From Halomonas beimenensis (lineage in GTDB: Bacteria > Pseudomonadota > Gammaproteobacteria > Pseudomonadales > Halomonadaceae): a stretch of DNA of 64,000 nucleotides. The position numbers and the translations under genes are program-made. The notes under the pieces were generated by a model. That model was not told the origin of the DNA and searched no databases. It saw only the letters and a program-made list of their open reading frames with translations. The DNA lies in the NCBI RefSeq assembly GCF_002549795.1, contig NZ_CP021435.1:992001-1056000 (forward strand), in the 5' to 3' direction. This document shows positions 44,439 through 52,842 of the stretch, one piece after another. Position 1 is the stretch's first letter, and every line of letters begins with the position of its first letter.

Positions 44439-45095
44439 ATGAACGACGCCCAAGAGAGGCTCCTCGACGAGATCCTGGCGACCCGGCCGCTGGTGGCCAT
44501 CCTGCGCGGCATCACCCCCGACGAGGTCGCGCCCGTCGTCGATGCCCTGGTGGCGGCGGGATTCCGGCTGATCGAGATCCCGCTCAACTCCCCCGAGCCC
44601 TGGACCAGCATCGAGCGCGCCGCGGCCCGCTGCCCGGCGGGCGTCCTGGTGGGTGCCGGCACGGTCCTCGAGCCGGCGGACGCCGCCCGCCTGGCCGAGC
44701 GGCGCACCCCGCTGCTGGTCACCCCGAACACGGATCCCGAGGTCATCGCCGCCGGTCGGGCCCATGACCTGGTCCCGCTGATCGGCTGCATGACACCCTC
44801 CGAGGCGCTCGCGGCGGCCCGCGCCGGGGCGCGGGGTCTCAAGCTGTTCCCGGCCGCCCGGCTCGGGACCGGCTACTTTCGGGACATCCGCGCCATCCTG
44901 CCGCCCCGGATCCCGGTGCTCGCGGTGGGAGGCATCGAGCGGGCCAACATGGCCGAGTGGCACGCCGCGGGCATCGACGGCTTCGGGTTCGGCGGCAACC
45001 TCTACCGCCCCGGCCGGTCCGCCGACGAGGTCGGGCGCGTCGCGCGCCAGCTCGTCGCCGAGTGGGACCGGTTGCAGGGGGAGGGGGGCGCATGA
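44439..45095 (+). CDS. dgoA: 2-dehydro-3-deoxy-6-phosphogalactonate aldolase
   Basis: 218 aa from ATG 44439. KDPG/KDPGal aldolase fold with LVAILRGITPDEV (catalytic Glu region is partly replaced), GAGTVLEPADA, and the Schiff-base Lys in ARGLKLFPAARLG. Splits 2-keto-3-deoxy-6-phosphogalactonate into pyruvate and glyceraldehyde-3-phosphate. Starts 4 bp after dgoD; its stop overlaps dgoK by 4 bp (ATGA). Confidence 0.93.
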   Translation: MNDAQERLLDEILATRPLVAILRGITPDEVAPVVDALVAAGFRLIEIPLNSPEPWTSIERAAARCPAGVLVGAGTVLEPADAARLAERRTPLLVTPNTDPEVIAAGRAHDLVPLIGCMTPSEALAAARAGARGLKLFPAARLGTGYFRDIRAILPPRIPVLAVGGIERANMAEWHAAGIDGFGFGGNLYRPGRSADEVGRVARQLVAEWDRLQGEGGA

Positions 45096-46003
45096 CGGGA
45101 CATCGACTGATCGCCGTGGACTGGGGCACCAGCAACTTCCGGGCCTTCCTCGTGGATCGGAAGACCGGCGAGTGCCTGGACAGCCGCCGGTCGGAGGCCG
45201 GGCTGCGGGCGCTGTCGGCCGACGAGTTTCCGCACTACTGCGCGGCCCAGCTCAGGGACTGGCGGGACGGCGGCCGGGTACCGGTGTATCTCGCCGGCAT
45301 GGTCGGCTCGGCGCGGGGCTGGTGCGAGGCGCCCCAGCTCGAGACTCCCGCCGGCCTCGAGGACCTCGCCGGGCAGCTGGTGCCGGCCCCGGGACTGGAC
45401 CAGGCCTGGATCGTGCCCGGCCTCAAGACGCTCGGCGACGACCACCTGGACGTGATGCGAGGCGAGGAGATCCAGGCGTTCGGCGCCCTGGCGCTGCAGG
45501 GGACCACCCGGGCTGTCTGCTGCCTGCCCGGCACCCACAGCAAGTGGGCGCGGCTGGCACGGGGGCGCCTGGTCGGTTTCACCACCATGATGACCGGCGA
45601 GCTCTACCACGCGGTGCGCTATCACACCCTGGTCGGCGAGCCGTCGCGGGGCCGGGAGGGAATCGACGAGGGGGGCTTCCGGCAGGGCCTGGCCGCGGCC
45701 CGCCACCCGGCGGGGCTGCTGCATGCCCTGTTCGAGGCACGCAGCCGGCACCTGCATGGCGGACTCGGCGCCGAGTCGGTGGCGGGCTTCCTCTCGGGGG
45801 TGCTGATCGGCTCGGAAGTGCTCGCTCGGCTCGGCCGGGACGAGGACGAGGTCATCCTGGTGGGGAGCCCGTCGCTGAATACCCTGTATCGCCTGGCCCT
45901 GGAGGCTCATGAGGTGCCGGTGATCGAGGTGGACAGCGATCGCGCGACCCTCGCCGGCATCGTGGCGCTCGCCGAACGTCACGAGACAGGGAGGAAGCCG
46001 TAG
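45092..46003 (+). CDS. dgoK: 2-dehydro-3-deoxygalactonokinase
   Basis: 303 aa. N-terminal VDWGTSNFRAFLVDR is the ASKHA phosphate-1 motif of DgoK, followed by LAGMVGSARGW, CCLPGTHSKWA and the C-terminal ILVGSPSLNTLY. Phosphorylates 2-keto-3-deoxygalactonate at O6 for DgoA. Last gene of the dgo operon. The 150 bp after it hold a bulged hairpin (GGGGCC...ATGAC / GTCAT...GGCCCC, about 46008-46038) and an isolated run of eight T, without a clear gene. Confidence 0.93.
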   Translation: MTGHRLIAVDWGTSNFRAFLVDRKTGECLDSRRSEAGLRALSADEFPHYCAAQLRDWRDGGRVPVYLAGMVGSARGWCEAPQLETPAGLEDLAGQLVPAPGLDQAWIVPGLKTLGDDHLDVMRGEEIQAFGALALQGTTRAVCCLPGTHSKWARLARGRLVGFTTMMTGELYHAVRYHTLVGEPSRGREGIDEGGFRQGLAAARHPAGLLHALFEARSRHLHGGLGAESVAGFLSGVLIGSEVLARLGRDEDEVILVGSPSLNTLYRLALEAHEVPVIEVDSDRATLAGIVALAERHETGRKP

Positions 46004-46153
46004 GAGGAAGGGGCCGTCATGACGCGGGGAGTCATGGCCCCAACGAGACGTAAAGTCGATGATTCAGTACGGCTTTTTTTTCGGGAAAGCTAGCGACGAC
46101 AGCGTGGGGATGTGCGCCGCCTTTTTCGTGTCAATTTGTCGGCGGTCGGCGGC

Positions 46154-46666
46154 TTATTTTTCGCTGTTGAGTGCCAGGAATTCGTCGATGATCTCCTGGG
46201 GAGACTTGCGGATATCGATGCTGATGGCCTCGTCATCCCCGGGGGGCTCCAGGGTGGCGAGCTGGCTGTCGAGCATATGGGCGCCGGCGAAGAAGTGATC
46301 CCCCCGGGTATCCAGTCGCTCCAGCAGCACGTCGCGACTGCCCGCCAGATAGAGGATCGCCAGGTCCGGCGCGCCCCGTCGCAAGATGTCCCGGTAGCGA
46401 TGCCTCAAGGCCGAGCAGCCGATGACCAGGGGCCGACCCCGGGCGCGGTAGTCCCGGTAGAGGTCCGCCAGGGTCGCCAGCCAGGTGGCGCGATCCTCGT
46501 CGTTCAGGGGCTCCCCGCGAGCCATCTTGGCGATATTTTCCGGACTATGGTGGTCATCGGCATCGATGAAGGTCGCCCCGACGGTTTCGGCGAGGCGACG
46601 TCCGATATGAGACTTTCCTGATCCGGAAACGCCCATGACCAGGATGCTGTTGAGGGAATCCTTCAT
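46154..46666 (-). CDS. gntK: Gluconate kinase
   Basis: 170 aa from ATG 46666. P-loop GVSGSGKSHIG, DADDHHSPENIAKMARGEPLNDEDR (gluconate-binding), CSALRHRYRD and LAGSRDVLLERL are the GntK signature. Makes 6-phosphogluconate from gluconate and ATP. Convergent with dgoK, so the two sugar-acid functions are adjacent but separately transcribed. Confidence 0.94.
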   Translation of the reverse strand: MKDSLNSILVMGVSGSGKSHIGRRLAETVGATFIDADDHHSPENIAKMARGEPLNDEDRATWLATLADLYRDYRARGRPLVIGCSALRHRYRDILRRGAPDLAILYLAGSRDVLLERLDTRGDHFFAGAHMLDSQLATLEPPGDDEAISIDIRKSPQEIIDEFLALNSEK

Positions 46667-46670
46667 GCGA

Positions 46671-46730
46671 GAATCTTCTGGGTTATTTCGCCAAATGGAT
46701 GGCGAAGATTCTAGCATTTTTTTGCAAAAG
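46671..46730 (-). promoter_or_regulatory. gntK promoter region with nested inverted repeats
   Basis: The outer arms GAATCTTC / GAAGATTC and inner arms TTCGCCA / TGGCGAA form a nested dyad at about 46671-46715. On the minus strand TGCTAGAAT resembles an extended -10 box just upstream of it. A repressor binding this dyad would block the promoter; the regulator is not identified. Confidence 0.4.
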
Positions 46731-46746
46731 AAGGAGGGGAAATCCA

Positions 46747-46765
46747 GGCACCCGGAGAGGGTGCC
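46747..46765 (-). terminator. Hairpin after nitrilase B
   Basis: 7-bp stem GGCACCC / GGGTGCC with a five-base loop immediately downstream of the nitrilase B stop on the minus strand, followed by a short T-containing stretch. Probable weak terminator separating it from gntK. Confidence 0.5.
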
Positions 46766-46771
46766 CGGGAA

Positions 46772-47614
46772 TCAGCGATAGCCCGCCATCAGCTCGCGGA
46801 TCAGCGGGGTGTCGGCATCGCGGTGGGTGGGCAGCTCGAAGCGCGCCCTGGCGATGGCGGTGCGCGACAGGGTGGCGGTGATCAGCTGCTCGCGATCCTC
46901 GGCCTCGGCGAGCACCTCGCCGCGGGGGCCGAGGATGCGCGAGCCGCCCCAGAAATGGCTGGCCCCCTCCGGGCCGTAGCGGTTGGCCATGATCACCGGG
47001 GTGCCGTAGGTCATGGCGTAGAAGCGCACGTTCAGCAGCCAGTTCTGCTCGTTGGAGAAGTCCTCGCTGACGATGCCCGAGGCGGAGTTGATCGGCGCGC
47101 AGAGCACCGTGGGGCGGGGCAGTAGGGCGGCATGGACCAGGGCGGGGTTCCAGAGGTCGGCGCAGATCAGCTGGGTGGCCGACCAGCCCGGGCGCACCTG
47201 GGCGAGGGTCAGCTCGCTGCCGTGGGTGAACCACTTGCCTTCCTCGAGGCCGCCGTAGGTGGGCAGGTTGAGCTTGCGGTGGACGGCGACGATCTCGCCG
47301 TGCTGGAGGATGGCCAGGGCGTTGTAGTACTCGCCGGGGCTGGCCTCCTCGACGAAGCCGACCACGGTCTGCATGGCGCCGGAGGCCTCGGCCAGGCGGG
47401 CGAGGCGCGGGTCCTCGACGGGCATGGCCAGCTGCATGACGTCGGCGCCGAGGCCGTAGCCGGTCAGCGAGAGTTCGGGGAAGACCAGCAGCTCGACGCC
47501 GCGGTGGGCGGCCTCGCGGATGACCGCGAGGTGGCGCTCGAGGTTGGCGTCGACCGCGCCGAGCTCGGCGTTGACCTGGGCGGCGGCGACATGGAGTTCA
47601 TCCTGGTAGTGCAT
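46772..47614 (-). CDS. Nitrilase-superfamily carbon-nitrogen hydrolase, copy B
   Basis: 280 aa, same length as copy A (9865-10707), with the same triad E47, K114, C151. The C-terminal half is almost unchanged from copy A, while the N-terminal half has more substitutions (AELGAVDAN, DVMQLAMP, HGEIVAVHRK). It is the last of the transporter-linked genes of copy B, separated from the binding-protein gene by the MmgE/PrpD gene and a small ORF. Confidence 0.88.
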   Translation of the reverse strand: MHYQDELHVAAAQVNAELGAVDANLERHLAVIREAAHRGVELLVFPELSLTGYGLGADVMQLAMPVEDPRLARLAEASGAMQTVVGFVEEASPGEYYNALAILQHGEIVAVHRKLNLPTYGGLEEGKWFTHGSELTLAQVRPGWSATQLICADLWNPALVHAALLPRPTVLCAPINSASGIVSEDFSNEQNWLLNVRFYAMTYGTPVIMANRYGPEGASHFWGGSRILGPRGEVLAEAEDREQLITATLSRTAIARARFELPTHRDADTPLIRELMAGYR

Positions 47615-47667
47615 ATCACGCTCTCAATGGGGCTGGGCCGTGGGGAAAGGCAGGGGAGCCCGCCGTG

Positions 47668-47796
47668 TCAGTGATCGGCTCGGTCGTCACCCGCCGAGCG
47701 GCTCATGGCCCGCTTGACCAGGCGAAACACCAGCCAGTGAAGGGCCGCCAGCACGATCAGCGAGGCTCCCATCAGCAGGAGGAAGGACGTCGTCAT
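47668..47796 (-). CDS. Small single-pass membrane protein (42 aa)
   Basis: ATG 47796 is preceded by GGAGA seven bases upstream. One hydrophobic helix (residues 5-24, FLLLMGASLIVLAALHWLVF) and a basic then acidic tail. It lies between the MmgE/PrpD and nitrilase B genes, in the part of copy B with no counterpart in copy A. No homologue recognised; may be chance coding. Confidence 0.45.
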   Translation of the reverse strand: MTTSFLLLMGASLIVLAALHWLVFRLVKRAMSRSAGDDRADH

Positions 47797-47897
47797 CGGG
47801 CAGTCTCCGCAGGGTTTGCGACATGCTACCGAGGCCCTGGCCAGGCGTCGATGCGAGAGACGCGGTGGAGGCAACGCGTCCCTCGCATCGTCCGTCA

Positions 47898-49208
47898 TCA
47901 GGAGCACCGGGGAGAGCGGAGCAAGGCTAGCAGGTCCCCGGCCGGGCGATCCTCGAGGGTCATGATCGTCTCGCGCAGCCGCTCGGCGCGGGGGCCGAGA
48001 ATCGGCTCGGCCAGGGCCCGGTACTTCGCCGTGAGCTCGGCGTCGGACAGGGGGTTGTGGGGATTGCCGCGGGCCTCGCAGGGTTCGCTCTCCAGCACTC
48101 GGCCGTCGGCCAGGTGAAGTCGCGCCGAGGCCCAGCGTTCGGCGGGGAAGCGCGCGTTGAAGGCCTCGCGTTCGTGGATCTCGACCCGGGAGGCCAGGTC
48201 CCGCAGGTCCGGCGCCTCGAGGAGGGTGACGGCCTCGGCGTCCAGGGTGCCGCGCCCCAGGGCAGAGGCCACCGACCAGGGCAGGCTGTACTGGGCCTGT
48301 TCGGTGCTCGAGGGATGGATCACATGCAGCCGCCTGGCTTCATGGAAGGTGATGATCTCGATCCGGGTGACGTCGCATGGGGCACCGATGCCCTCGCGCA
48401 GCGACAGCACGGCCTCCACCGCCGGCTGGGCCCAGCGGCAGACCGGGTAGGCCTTGAAGTACTGCTCGTGCAGGTACCAGCGGTGGCCGAGGTCGGCCCA
48501 GATCTCGTCGACCACGGGGTCGGTCACGGTCAGCGCCGGCGCCCCGGTGAAGCCGTCCCGAGCCAGCAGGGCCGCGGAGACGCCGGTCATGGCGCCCCAG
48601 CCGGAGCCGTCCTTGAGCATGGTGGGGTGGTCGATGCAGCGCATCATCTGGCTGCGTGGCCCATAGAATTCGGCGATGCCCAGGGCATGGTGCAGGCGCT
48701 CGGCGTCGAGCCCCATCAGCCGACCGGCCATGGCGGCCACGCCCAGGGCGTTCCAGGCGCCGGAGGTATGATAGTCCGGGCTGACGGCATGCAGGGCGAT
48801 GCCGGCTCGGGTGGCGATCTCGTAGCCCAGCGTCAGCAAGCCGAGGACGTCGCGGCCGGACAAGCCTTCCACCTCGGGCAGGGCGAGCAGGCCGGGCAGC
48901 AGCGCGACCCCGGCATGTCCCTTGGTCAGCACCTGGCCGTCATGGGCATCCAGGGCGTCGATCAGCCAGGCGCCGTGCAGGGCCACGCCGCTGGGCGAGG
49001 CCCGGCCATCGGCGAACAACAGCGGCCGGTCGCCGCCGTGCTGGGACATGGCGAAGCGGCGGGCATGGCCGGCCAGGTCGGTACGGGTGGCCCCCGCGGC
49101 GACGCCGGCGAGGTCGAGCAGGCAGCGCTTGGCCTGTGCGACCAGGTCGGCATCGGGGAGCTGGTCGGCGTCGAGGATCCAGTCGAGAGTGGCGGTGGAC
49201 GGGGTCAT
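47898..49208 (-). CDS. MmgE/PrpD-family protein
   Basis: 436 aa. MmgE/PrpD fold: all-helical domain with HGAWLIDALDAHDGQV, DYHTSGAWNALGVAAMAGRLMG (first 20 residues typical) and RSQMMRCIDHPTMLKDGSGWGA, then a small alpha/beta domain with HEQYFKAYPVCRWAQPAV. Relatives include 2-methylcitrate dehydratase and cis-aconitate decarboxylase-like enzymes. No other prp genes are near, so the substrate is probably not methylcitrate. Inserted between the transporter and nitrilase of copy B; absent from copy A. Confidence 0.85.
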   Translation of the reverse strand: MTPSTATLDWILDADQLPDADLVAQAKRCLLDLAGVAAGATRTDLAGHARRFAMSQHGGDRPLLFADGRASPSGVALHGAWLIDALDAHDGQVLTKGHAGVALLPGLLALPEVEGLSGRDVLGLLTLGYEIATRAGIALHAVSPDYHTSGAWNALGVAAMAGRLMGLDAERLHHALGIAEFYGPRSQMMRCIDHPTMLKDGSGWGAMTGVSAALLARDGFTGAPALTVTDPVVDEIWADLGHRWYLHEQYFKAYPVCRWAQPAVEAVLSLREGIGAPCDVTRIEIITFHEARRLHVIHPSSTEQAQYSLPWSVASALGRGTLDAEAVTLLEAPDLRDLASRVEIHEREAFNARFPAERWASARLHLADGRVLESEPCEARGNPHNPLSDAELTAKYRALAEPILGPRAERLRETIMTLEDRPAGDLLALLRSPRCS

Positions 49209-49239
49209 GTCTCGGGCTCAGGGGCAGGGGAGAAACGGC

Positions 49240-49263
49240 GAAGGCCGCCCAGGGGCGGCCTTC
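49240..49263 (-). terminator. Terminator after transporter operon, copy B
   Basis: 11-base arms GAAGGCCGCCC / GGGCGGCCTTC nearly touch, leaving a short loop. It lies between the binding-protein stop and the MmgE/PrpD start, at the same relative place as the copy A terminator but with different sequence. Confidence 0.65.
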
Positions 49264-49287
49264 GGGTTGGGCATGCGACGCATGGCG

Positions 49288-50169
49288 TTACAGCAGTTCC
49301 TGCTCTTCCAGGAAGGTGCGGGCCACGTCCTCGATGGTCTCGCGCTCCACGTCCACCCGGGCGTTGAGGGTGGCCATGGTCTGGTCGTCGAGCAGCGCGG
49401 ACAGGGCGTTCATCTGCTCGGCGAGCGCCGGGTTGGCCTCCAGGGTCTCCTCGCGCACCACCGGGGTCAGGGCGTAGGCCGGGAAGAAGTTCTGGTCGTC
49501 CTCCAGGACCTGGAAGTCGAAGGCCGGGATGCGGCCGTCGGTGGCGAACACCAGGCCCACGTCGACCTGGCCGTCGCGCAGCGCCTGGTAGACCAGGCCG
49601 GAGTCCATGCGCTTGACGTCGGCGCGGCCGACGCGGAAGTCATAGGCCTGCTGCAGCGGGCGCCAGCCGTCCTCGCGGGCGTAGAACTCGGCGTTCATGG
49701 CGAAGCTCAGCTCCTCGCCGTCGTTCACCGCCTGGGCCAGCTTGGAGAGGCTGTCGATGCCGGTCTCCTCGACGCTTTCCTCGCGCATGGCCAGGGCATA
49801 GGTGTTGTTGGCGGCGGAGGGCTCCAGCCACACCAGGCCCTTCTCGGCGTCCAGCTCCTTGACCCGCTGGTAGGTCTCCTCCGGGGACAGCGACTCGGTG
49901 ACGTCGTTGTAGTTGATCAGCGAGGTGCCGGTGTACTCCCAGTAGAGGTCGATCTGACCGTTCTCCTGGGCCTGGCGCAGCACGGCGGAGCCCATGCCGG
50001 CCCGGCTTTCCACGTCGTAGCCCAGGCCCTCGAGGTACTGGGTGGTCATGCTGGCGAGTATCTGCTGCTCGGTGAAGTTCTTGCCGCCGACCACGATCTC
50101 GTCGGCCTGGGCGGTGGCCAGGGAGCCCGCTAGGGCCAGGCCGGACAGGGTCATCATCAAGCGTTTCAT
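49288..50169 (-). CDS. Quaternary-amine/osmoprotectant ABC transporter substrate-binding protein, copy B
   Basis: 293 aa from ATG 50169. Signal peptide ending ATAQA, then GGKNFTEQQILASM and WEYTGT as in copy A. It differs from copy A at scattered positions (for example YLEGLGYDVESR versus YLDALGYDVEKR, and the C-terminal FLEEQELL versus FLSDHDLI). The aromatic ligand segments look conserved, so both probably bind a related trimethylammonium compound. Confidence 0.87.
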   Translation of the reverse strand: MKRLMMTLSGLALAGSLATAQADEIVVGGKNFTEQQILASMTTQYLEGLGYDVESRAGMGSAVLRQAQENGQIDLYWEYTGTSLINYNDVTESLSPEETYQRVKELDAEKGLVWLEPSAANNTYALAMREESVEETGIDSLSKLAQAVNDGEELSFAMNAEFYAREDGWRPLQQAYDFRVGRADVKRMDSGLVYQALRDGQVDVGLVFATDGRIPAFDFQVLEDDQNFFPAYALTPVVREETLEANPALAEQMNALSALLDDQTMATLNARVDVERETIEDVARTFLEEQELL

Positions 50170-50242
50170 GGGTGCTTCTCCTCTTGTTGCCGCGTTACCG
50201 GGGCCGCCGGAAGGGCGGCCGTGAATGTCGGTATCGAAGGGA

Positions 50243-50974
50243 TCAGGCCCGCGACGGGTTGACCCCGCGGGGCACCACCAGGAAGGCGGTCGTGGCCACG
50301 ATGGCATCGACCACGATCGCCAGCAGGGCGGTGGGAATGGCGCCGGCCAGCATCATCACCGGATCGTAGAGGTCGATGCCGGTGAAGATCAGCTCGCCGA
50401 GGCCGCCGGCGCCGATCAAGAAGGCCAGCGGCACGGTGCCCACGTTGATGGTCAGCGCGGTGCGGATGCCGGCGAAGATCACGTAGAGGGCATTGGGCAG
50501 CTCCACCTTGAGCAGGCGCTGGGCCGGCGACATGCCGATGCCGGCGGCGGCCTCCATCAAGGCCGGCGACACGCCCTTGAGGCCGGCGTAGGTGTTGCGG
50601 GCGATCGGCAGCAGGGTGGCCACGAACAGGCCGAACACCGCCGGGACGGTGCCGATGCCGAGGAAACTCATGGACAGCGCCAGCACCGCCAGGGTGGGGA
50701 TGGTGGTGCCGACGTTGAGCACCTGCATGGCCGACTCGGCGAAGCGGGCCATGCTGGGCCGGGACAACAGGATACCCAGCGGGATGGCCGCCAGGATCGC
50801 CAGTCCGCCGGAGATGGCGGTCAGCCAGAGGTGCTGGACGGCCAGGAACTGCACGTCGGGGAGATAGAAGATGAAGTCCTCGATGACCCCGCTGGACTGG
50901 CTCCATACGCCGGCGAAGAAGATGGCGACCAGCAGCGCAATGCGCAGGGCCCCTTTCAGGCTCTGAATCGGCAT
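50243..50974 (-). CDS. Quaternary-amine ABC transporter permease (second), copy B
   Basis: 243 aa, paralogue of 11710-12441 and of equal length. EAA loop EAAAGIGMSPAQRLLKVELP. The C-terminal half is nearly unchanged; the N-terminal 60 residues have drifted (ALLVAIFFAGVWSQSSGVIE). Starts 4 bp after the ATPase stop. Confidence 0.87.
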   Translation of the reverse strand: MPIQSLKGALRIALLVAIFFAGVWSQSSGVIEDFIFYLPDVQFLAVQHLWLTAISGGLAILAAIPLGILLSRPSMARFAESAMQVLNVGTTIPTLAVLALSMSFLGIGTVPAVFGLFVATLLPIARNTYAGLKGVSPALMEAAAGIGMSPAQRLLKVELPNALYVIFAGIRTALTINVGTVPLAFLIGAGGLGELIFTGIDLYDPVMMLAGAIPTALLAIVVDAIVATTAFLVVPRGVNPSRA

Positions 50975-50978
50975 CGGC

Positions 50979-52139
50979 TTACTCCTTGGTGGCCAGGTCG
51001 GGAGCGGAAGCGGCCTCCTCGCTGGGGCGGAACCGCGAGCCCAGGTGATGGGTCATGGCGCGCTGGGTGATCTGGCCGCAGACCCGGCCTGACTCGTCCA
51101 CGCAGGGCAGCCATGTGGTGTCGTTGGAGAACATCAGCGAGGCCACCTTGCGCAGGTCGTCGTCCAGGGACACCGTGGCGGGCACGTTCTGGAAGTGGTC
51201 CCGGCAGTAGCCCTTGGTGGTGCGTGCCTGGGCGCGGGTGATCAGGCCCACCGGCTGGCGTCGATCGTTCACCACCAGGATGGAGTTCTGGTAGCCGAAG
51301 TCGTCGATCTTGGCCAGGGCGGTCTCGAGGGTGTCCCCCGGGGAGACCGTGCCGATCTCGTCGGAGACCACGTCGCGCACCTTGACCAGGTTGAGGCGCT
51401 TCAGCGCTCGGTCCTCGCCGAGGAAGGACTCGACGAAGTCGTCCTTGGGGTTGGCCAGCAGCTCGTCGGGCCGGGAGTACTGCTCCAGCCGGCCGGCGCG
51501 GAAGATGGCGATGCGGTCGCCCATCTTGATCGCCTCGTCGATGTCGTGGCTGACGAACATGATGGTCTTCTTGAGTTCCTGCTGCATCTTGAGGAACTCG
51601 TCCTGGATGACCGCGCGGTTGATGGGGTCGATGGCGCCGAAGGGCTCGTCCATCAGCATCACGGGCGGATCGGCGGCCAGCGCCCGGGCCACGCCGATGC
51701 GTTGCTGCTGGCCGCCGGAGAGCTCGCTGGGGTAGCGCTTGAGGAAGGCGTCCGGCTCCAGCGCGATCATGCGCATCAGTTCCCGGGCGCGCTCCTTGTA
51801 TTTCGCCTTGTCCCAGCCCAGCAGCTTGGGCACCACCGCGATGTTCTCCTCGATGGTCATGTTGGGGAAGAGCCCGATCTGCTGGATCACGTAGCCGATG
51901 TTGCGGCGCAGCTCCTGGGTGTCCAGGTCGGTGGTGTCCTCGCCGTCGATGAAGACCTTGCCCGAGGTGGGGCGCACGATGCGGTTGATCATCTTCAGGG
52001 TGGTGGTCTTGCCGCAGCCGGAGGGGCCGAGCAGGATGCAGATCTCGCCGGCGGGCACCTCCATGGTGATGTGGTCGGCGGCGGTCACCGCGCCCTTGGG
52101 GGTGTCGAAGACCTTGGTCAGGTTGTCGAGTCGAATCAT
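50979..52139 (-). CDS. Quaternary-amine ABC transporter ATP-binding protein with CBS domains, copy B
   Basis: 386 aa from ATG 52139 (AAAGGA upstream, identical to copy A). Residues 1 to about 207 are identical to copy A at DNA level; after that the CBS region diverges and the C-terminus is longer (ends PSEEAASAPDLATKE). The shared motor with a different CBS sensor suggests the two transporters respond to different cues. Confidence 0.92.
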   Translation of the reverse strand: MIRLDNLTKVFDTPKGAVTAADHITMEVPAGEICILLGPSGCGKTTTLKMINRIVRPTSGKVFIDGEDTTDLDTQELRRNIGYVIQQIGLFPNMTIEENIAVVPKLLGWDKAKYKERARELMRMIALEPDAFLKRYPSELSGGQQQRIGVARALAADPPVMLMDEPFGAIDPINRAVIQDEFLKMQQELKKTIMFVSHDIDEAIKMGDRIAIFRAGRLEQYSRPDELLANPKDDFVESFLGEDRALKRLNLVKVRDVVSDEIGTVSPGDTLETALAKIDDFGYQNSILVVNDRRQPVGLITRAQARTTKGYCRDHFQNVPATVSLDDDLRKVASLMFSNDTTWLPCVDESGRVCGQITQRAMTHHLGSRFRPSEEAASAPDLATKE

Positions 52140-52779
52140 GCGGAAATCCTTTCTTGTCATGGGGAAGGCGAGCGAATCATTCCGCGAAGGCGGCGCGTTC
52201 CATGCCCTTGGGGGTCAGGCGTTTCTGCAGGGCCAGCAGCGAATAGTCGACGAGGATCGCCAGCAGGCTGACCGCCAGGGCGCCGAGGATCAGCTGGCGG
52301 GGATCGGACTGGGAGATGCCGCGACTGATGAAGGTGCCCAGGCCGCCGGCGCCGATGTAGGCGGCGATGGCCATGACGCCGATGTTGAGCACCACGGCGG
52401 TGCGCACGCCGGCCATGATCACCGGCACGGCGAGCGGGATCTCGACCATCCGCAGGCGCTGGTTCTGGCTCATGCCGATCCCCCGGGCCGCCTCGCGAAG
52501 CGCGGGGTCGACGTTGTTGATGGCGGTGTAGGTGTTGCGGATGATCGGCAGCTGGGAGTAGAGGAGCACGGCGATCACCGCCGGCAGGTAGCCGATGCCC
52601 TGGCCGATCAGCGAGAGCACCGGGATCATGATGCCGAACAGGGCGATGGACGGGACGGTGACGATGATCGACGCCACGTAGAGCACGGCCTTGGCCAGGC
52701 GTTCGTTCTTGGTGATGGCGATGCCGATGGGCACGCCGGTGAGGGTGGCGATGCCCACGGCGACCCCGACCAGGGCGAT
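51517..52779 (-). repeat. 1,263-bp tract identical to 12968-14230 (copy B side)
   Basis: Partner of the copy A tract, covering most of the first permease gene, the intergenic gap and the N-terminal two thirds of the ATPase gene. First differences are at 51516 and 52780. Confidence 0.9.
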
Positions 52780-52842
52780 GTGCTCGATCGTTCGCGAGAG
52801 CAGCAGGTCGAGGTTGTCGAGGGCATATTGAATGAGTTCCAA
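52177..52842 (-). CDS. Quaternary-amine ABC transporter permease (first), copy B, TTG start
   Basis: 221 aa if translation starts at TTG 52842, which aligns with the ATG of copy A and has AAGGAG eight bases upstream. The next in-frame ATG upstream (52908) would add 22 residues with no counterpart in copy A. About five membrane helices and the EAA loop EAARGIGMSQNQRLRMVEIP. First gene of the operon. Confidence 0.85.
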   Translation of the reverse strand: MELIQYALDNLDLLLSRTIEHIALVGVAVGIATLTGVPIGIAITKNERLAKAVLYVASIIVTVPSIALFGIMIPVLSLIGQGIGYLPAVIAVLLYSQLPIIRNTYTAINNVDPALREAARGIGMSQNQRLRMVEIPLAVPVIMAGVRTAVVLNIGVMAIAAYIGAGGLGTFISRGISQSDPRQLILGALAVSLLAILVDYSLLALQKRLTPKGMERAAFAE

